From Anaerolineales bacterium (GTDB lineage Bacteria > Chloroflexota > Anaerolineae > 4572-78 > NAK82), in the NCBI GenBank assembly GCA_024643945.1, contig JAHELX010000431.1, positions 1 through 5,652 on the forward strand: a DNA stretch of 5,652 bases, read 5' to 3'. The notes beneath the pieces were generated by a model. The model searched no databases, was not told the origin of the DNA, and saw only the letters and a list, made by a program, of their open reading frames with translations. Shown here in pieces: positions 5,217 through 5,652 of the stretch; the first letter of the stretch is position 1; each line of letters opens with the position of its first letter. The translations under genes were made by a program, and so were the position numbers.

Positions 5217-5652
5217 TTGTGGGCGGCCGATATCCACCAGCGCCATCCCCGCCGCTGGGGGTATCTGGTGATCCCTGGCCTGCTGTGGCTCATCTTCTTC
5301 CCCAATGCGCCCTACATCCTCACCGACTTTTTCCACTTGCGAACGCGCGCACCGATCCCGATATGGTATGACACCGGGATGCTGTTGATCTTTGCCTGGA
5401 CCGGCTTGTTCCTGGGCATCTTCTCGTTGCGCGCGATGCAGACCATAGTCAAGAATTTTGTTGGCTGGATAGCCAGTTGGCTGTTTGTCGCCGGCAGCCT
5501 GGGCTTGGGCGGGCTGGGTATCTACATGGGACGATTCCTGCGCTGGAACAGTTGGGACTTGTTTTTCCACCCCCGCAGCGTGTTGACCGATATGGCCATC
5601 CGTCTGGCCAATCCGTGGAGCCATCCGGGAACGTTTGGGGTCACGTTGCTAT
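5217..5652 (+). CDS. DUF1361-type multi-pass membrane protein, 3' end cut by window, 5' end apparently shortened
   Basis: The frame is open from just after a TAG at 5169-5171 to the window end. Counting from the TTG at 5217, the visible 145 residues include FFPNAPYILTDFFHL (27-41) and GIYMGRFLRWNSWD (101-114), both hallmarks I associate with the DUF1361 family. Hydrophobic spans lie at about 17-34, 52-72 and 84-103. The function of the family is unknown. The start is unclear: TTG 5217 has no Shine-Dalgarno sequence, and GTG 5268, behind a GGGGG at 5257-5261, would remove the segment before the first span seen. The family normally has one or two further membrane spans before the NAPY motif. 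Here the upstream DNA is the end of dhaM and codes for no hydrophobic segment in any + frame. The gene may be 5'-truncated by a deletion or an assembly join, or may use an unusual short start. It begins 1 base after the dhaM stop. Confidence 0.7.
   Translation, partial: MWAADIHQRHPRRWGYLVIPGLLWLIFFPNAPYILTDFFHLRTRAPIPIWYDTGMLLIFAWTGLFLGIFSLRAMQTIVKNFVGWIASWLFVAGSLGLGGLGIYMGRFLRWNSWDLFFHPRSVLTDMAIRLANPWSHPGTFGVTLL

Noticed and set aside
5085..5624. Open frame of 179 codons on the minus strand over the window end
   Set aside because: It lies opposite the DUF1361 motifs and the end of dhaM. The product is rich in Gln, Ala and His without recognisable features.

Overview
The window is a compact, GC-rich, single-strand bacterial gene cluster. 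All seven genes read on the + strand with short gaps of 1 to 61 bases, and both end genes are cut by the window edges. The SdhD sequence, the SDH gene order and the overall style suggest a Chloroflexota-type (Anaerolineae-like) or similar Gram-positive or deep-branching bacterium. That placement rests on remembered family resemblance and is tentative.

Layout: 1-630 is the 3' part of sdhB, the iron-sulfur subunit of succinate dehydrogenase (complex II). It is followed by two small membrane anchor genes, sdhC (643-1041) and sdhD (1103-1453). sdhA presumably lies just upstream. Next comes a class I SAM-dependent methyltransferase with a Cys-pair (zinc-ribbon-like) C-terminal region (1475-2119), then a DJ-1/PfpI family protein (2135-2659). 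A large fused phosphotransferase of 839 residues follows (2696-5215), built as EIIA(DhaM-type), HPr and a complete Enzyme I. Finally, a DUF1361-type membrane protein (about 5217-5652) runs off the right edge and appears to lack its normal N-terminus.

How the parts may work together: SdhB, SdhC and SdhD pass electrons from succinate to a membrane quinone. The EIIA-HPr-EI fusion carries all the phosphorylation sites needed to move phosphate from PEP to a DhaK/DhaL dihydroxyacetone kinase, but dhaK and dhaL are not in the window. The DJ-1/PfpI protein may belong with it as a carbonyl-stress enzyme, because dihydroxyacetone metabolism can yield methylglyoxal; this is inference. No clear promoter, terminator, tRNA, rRNA, mobile element or CRISPR array was found. 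No gap between genes exceeds 61 bases.

The window does not show an obviously new system. The points most worth checking are the complete phosphorelay on one polypeptide without dhaKL beside it, the Cys-pair methyltransferase of unknown substrate, and the abrupt join between the phosphotransferase gene and the shortened DUF1361 gene.
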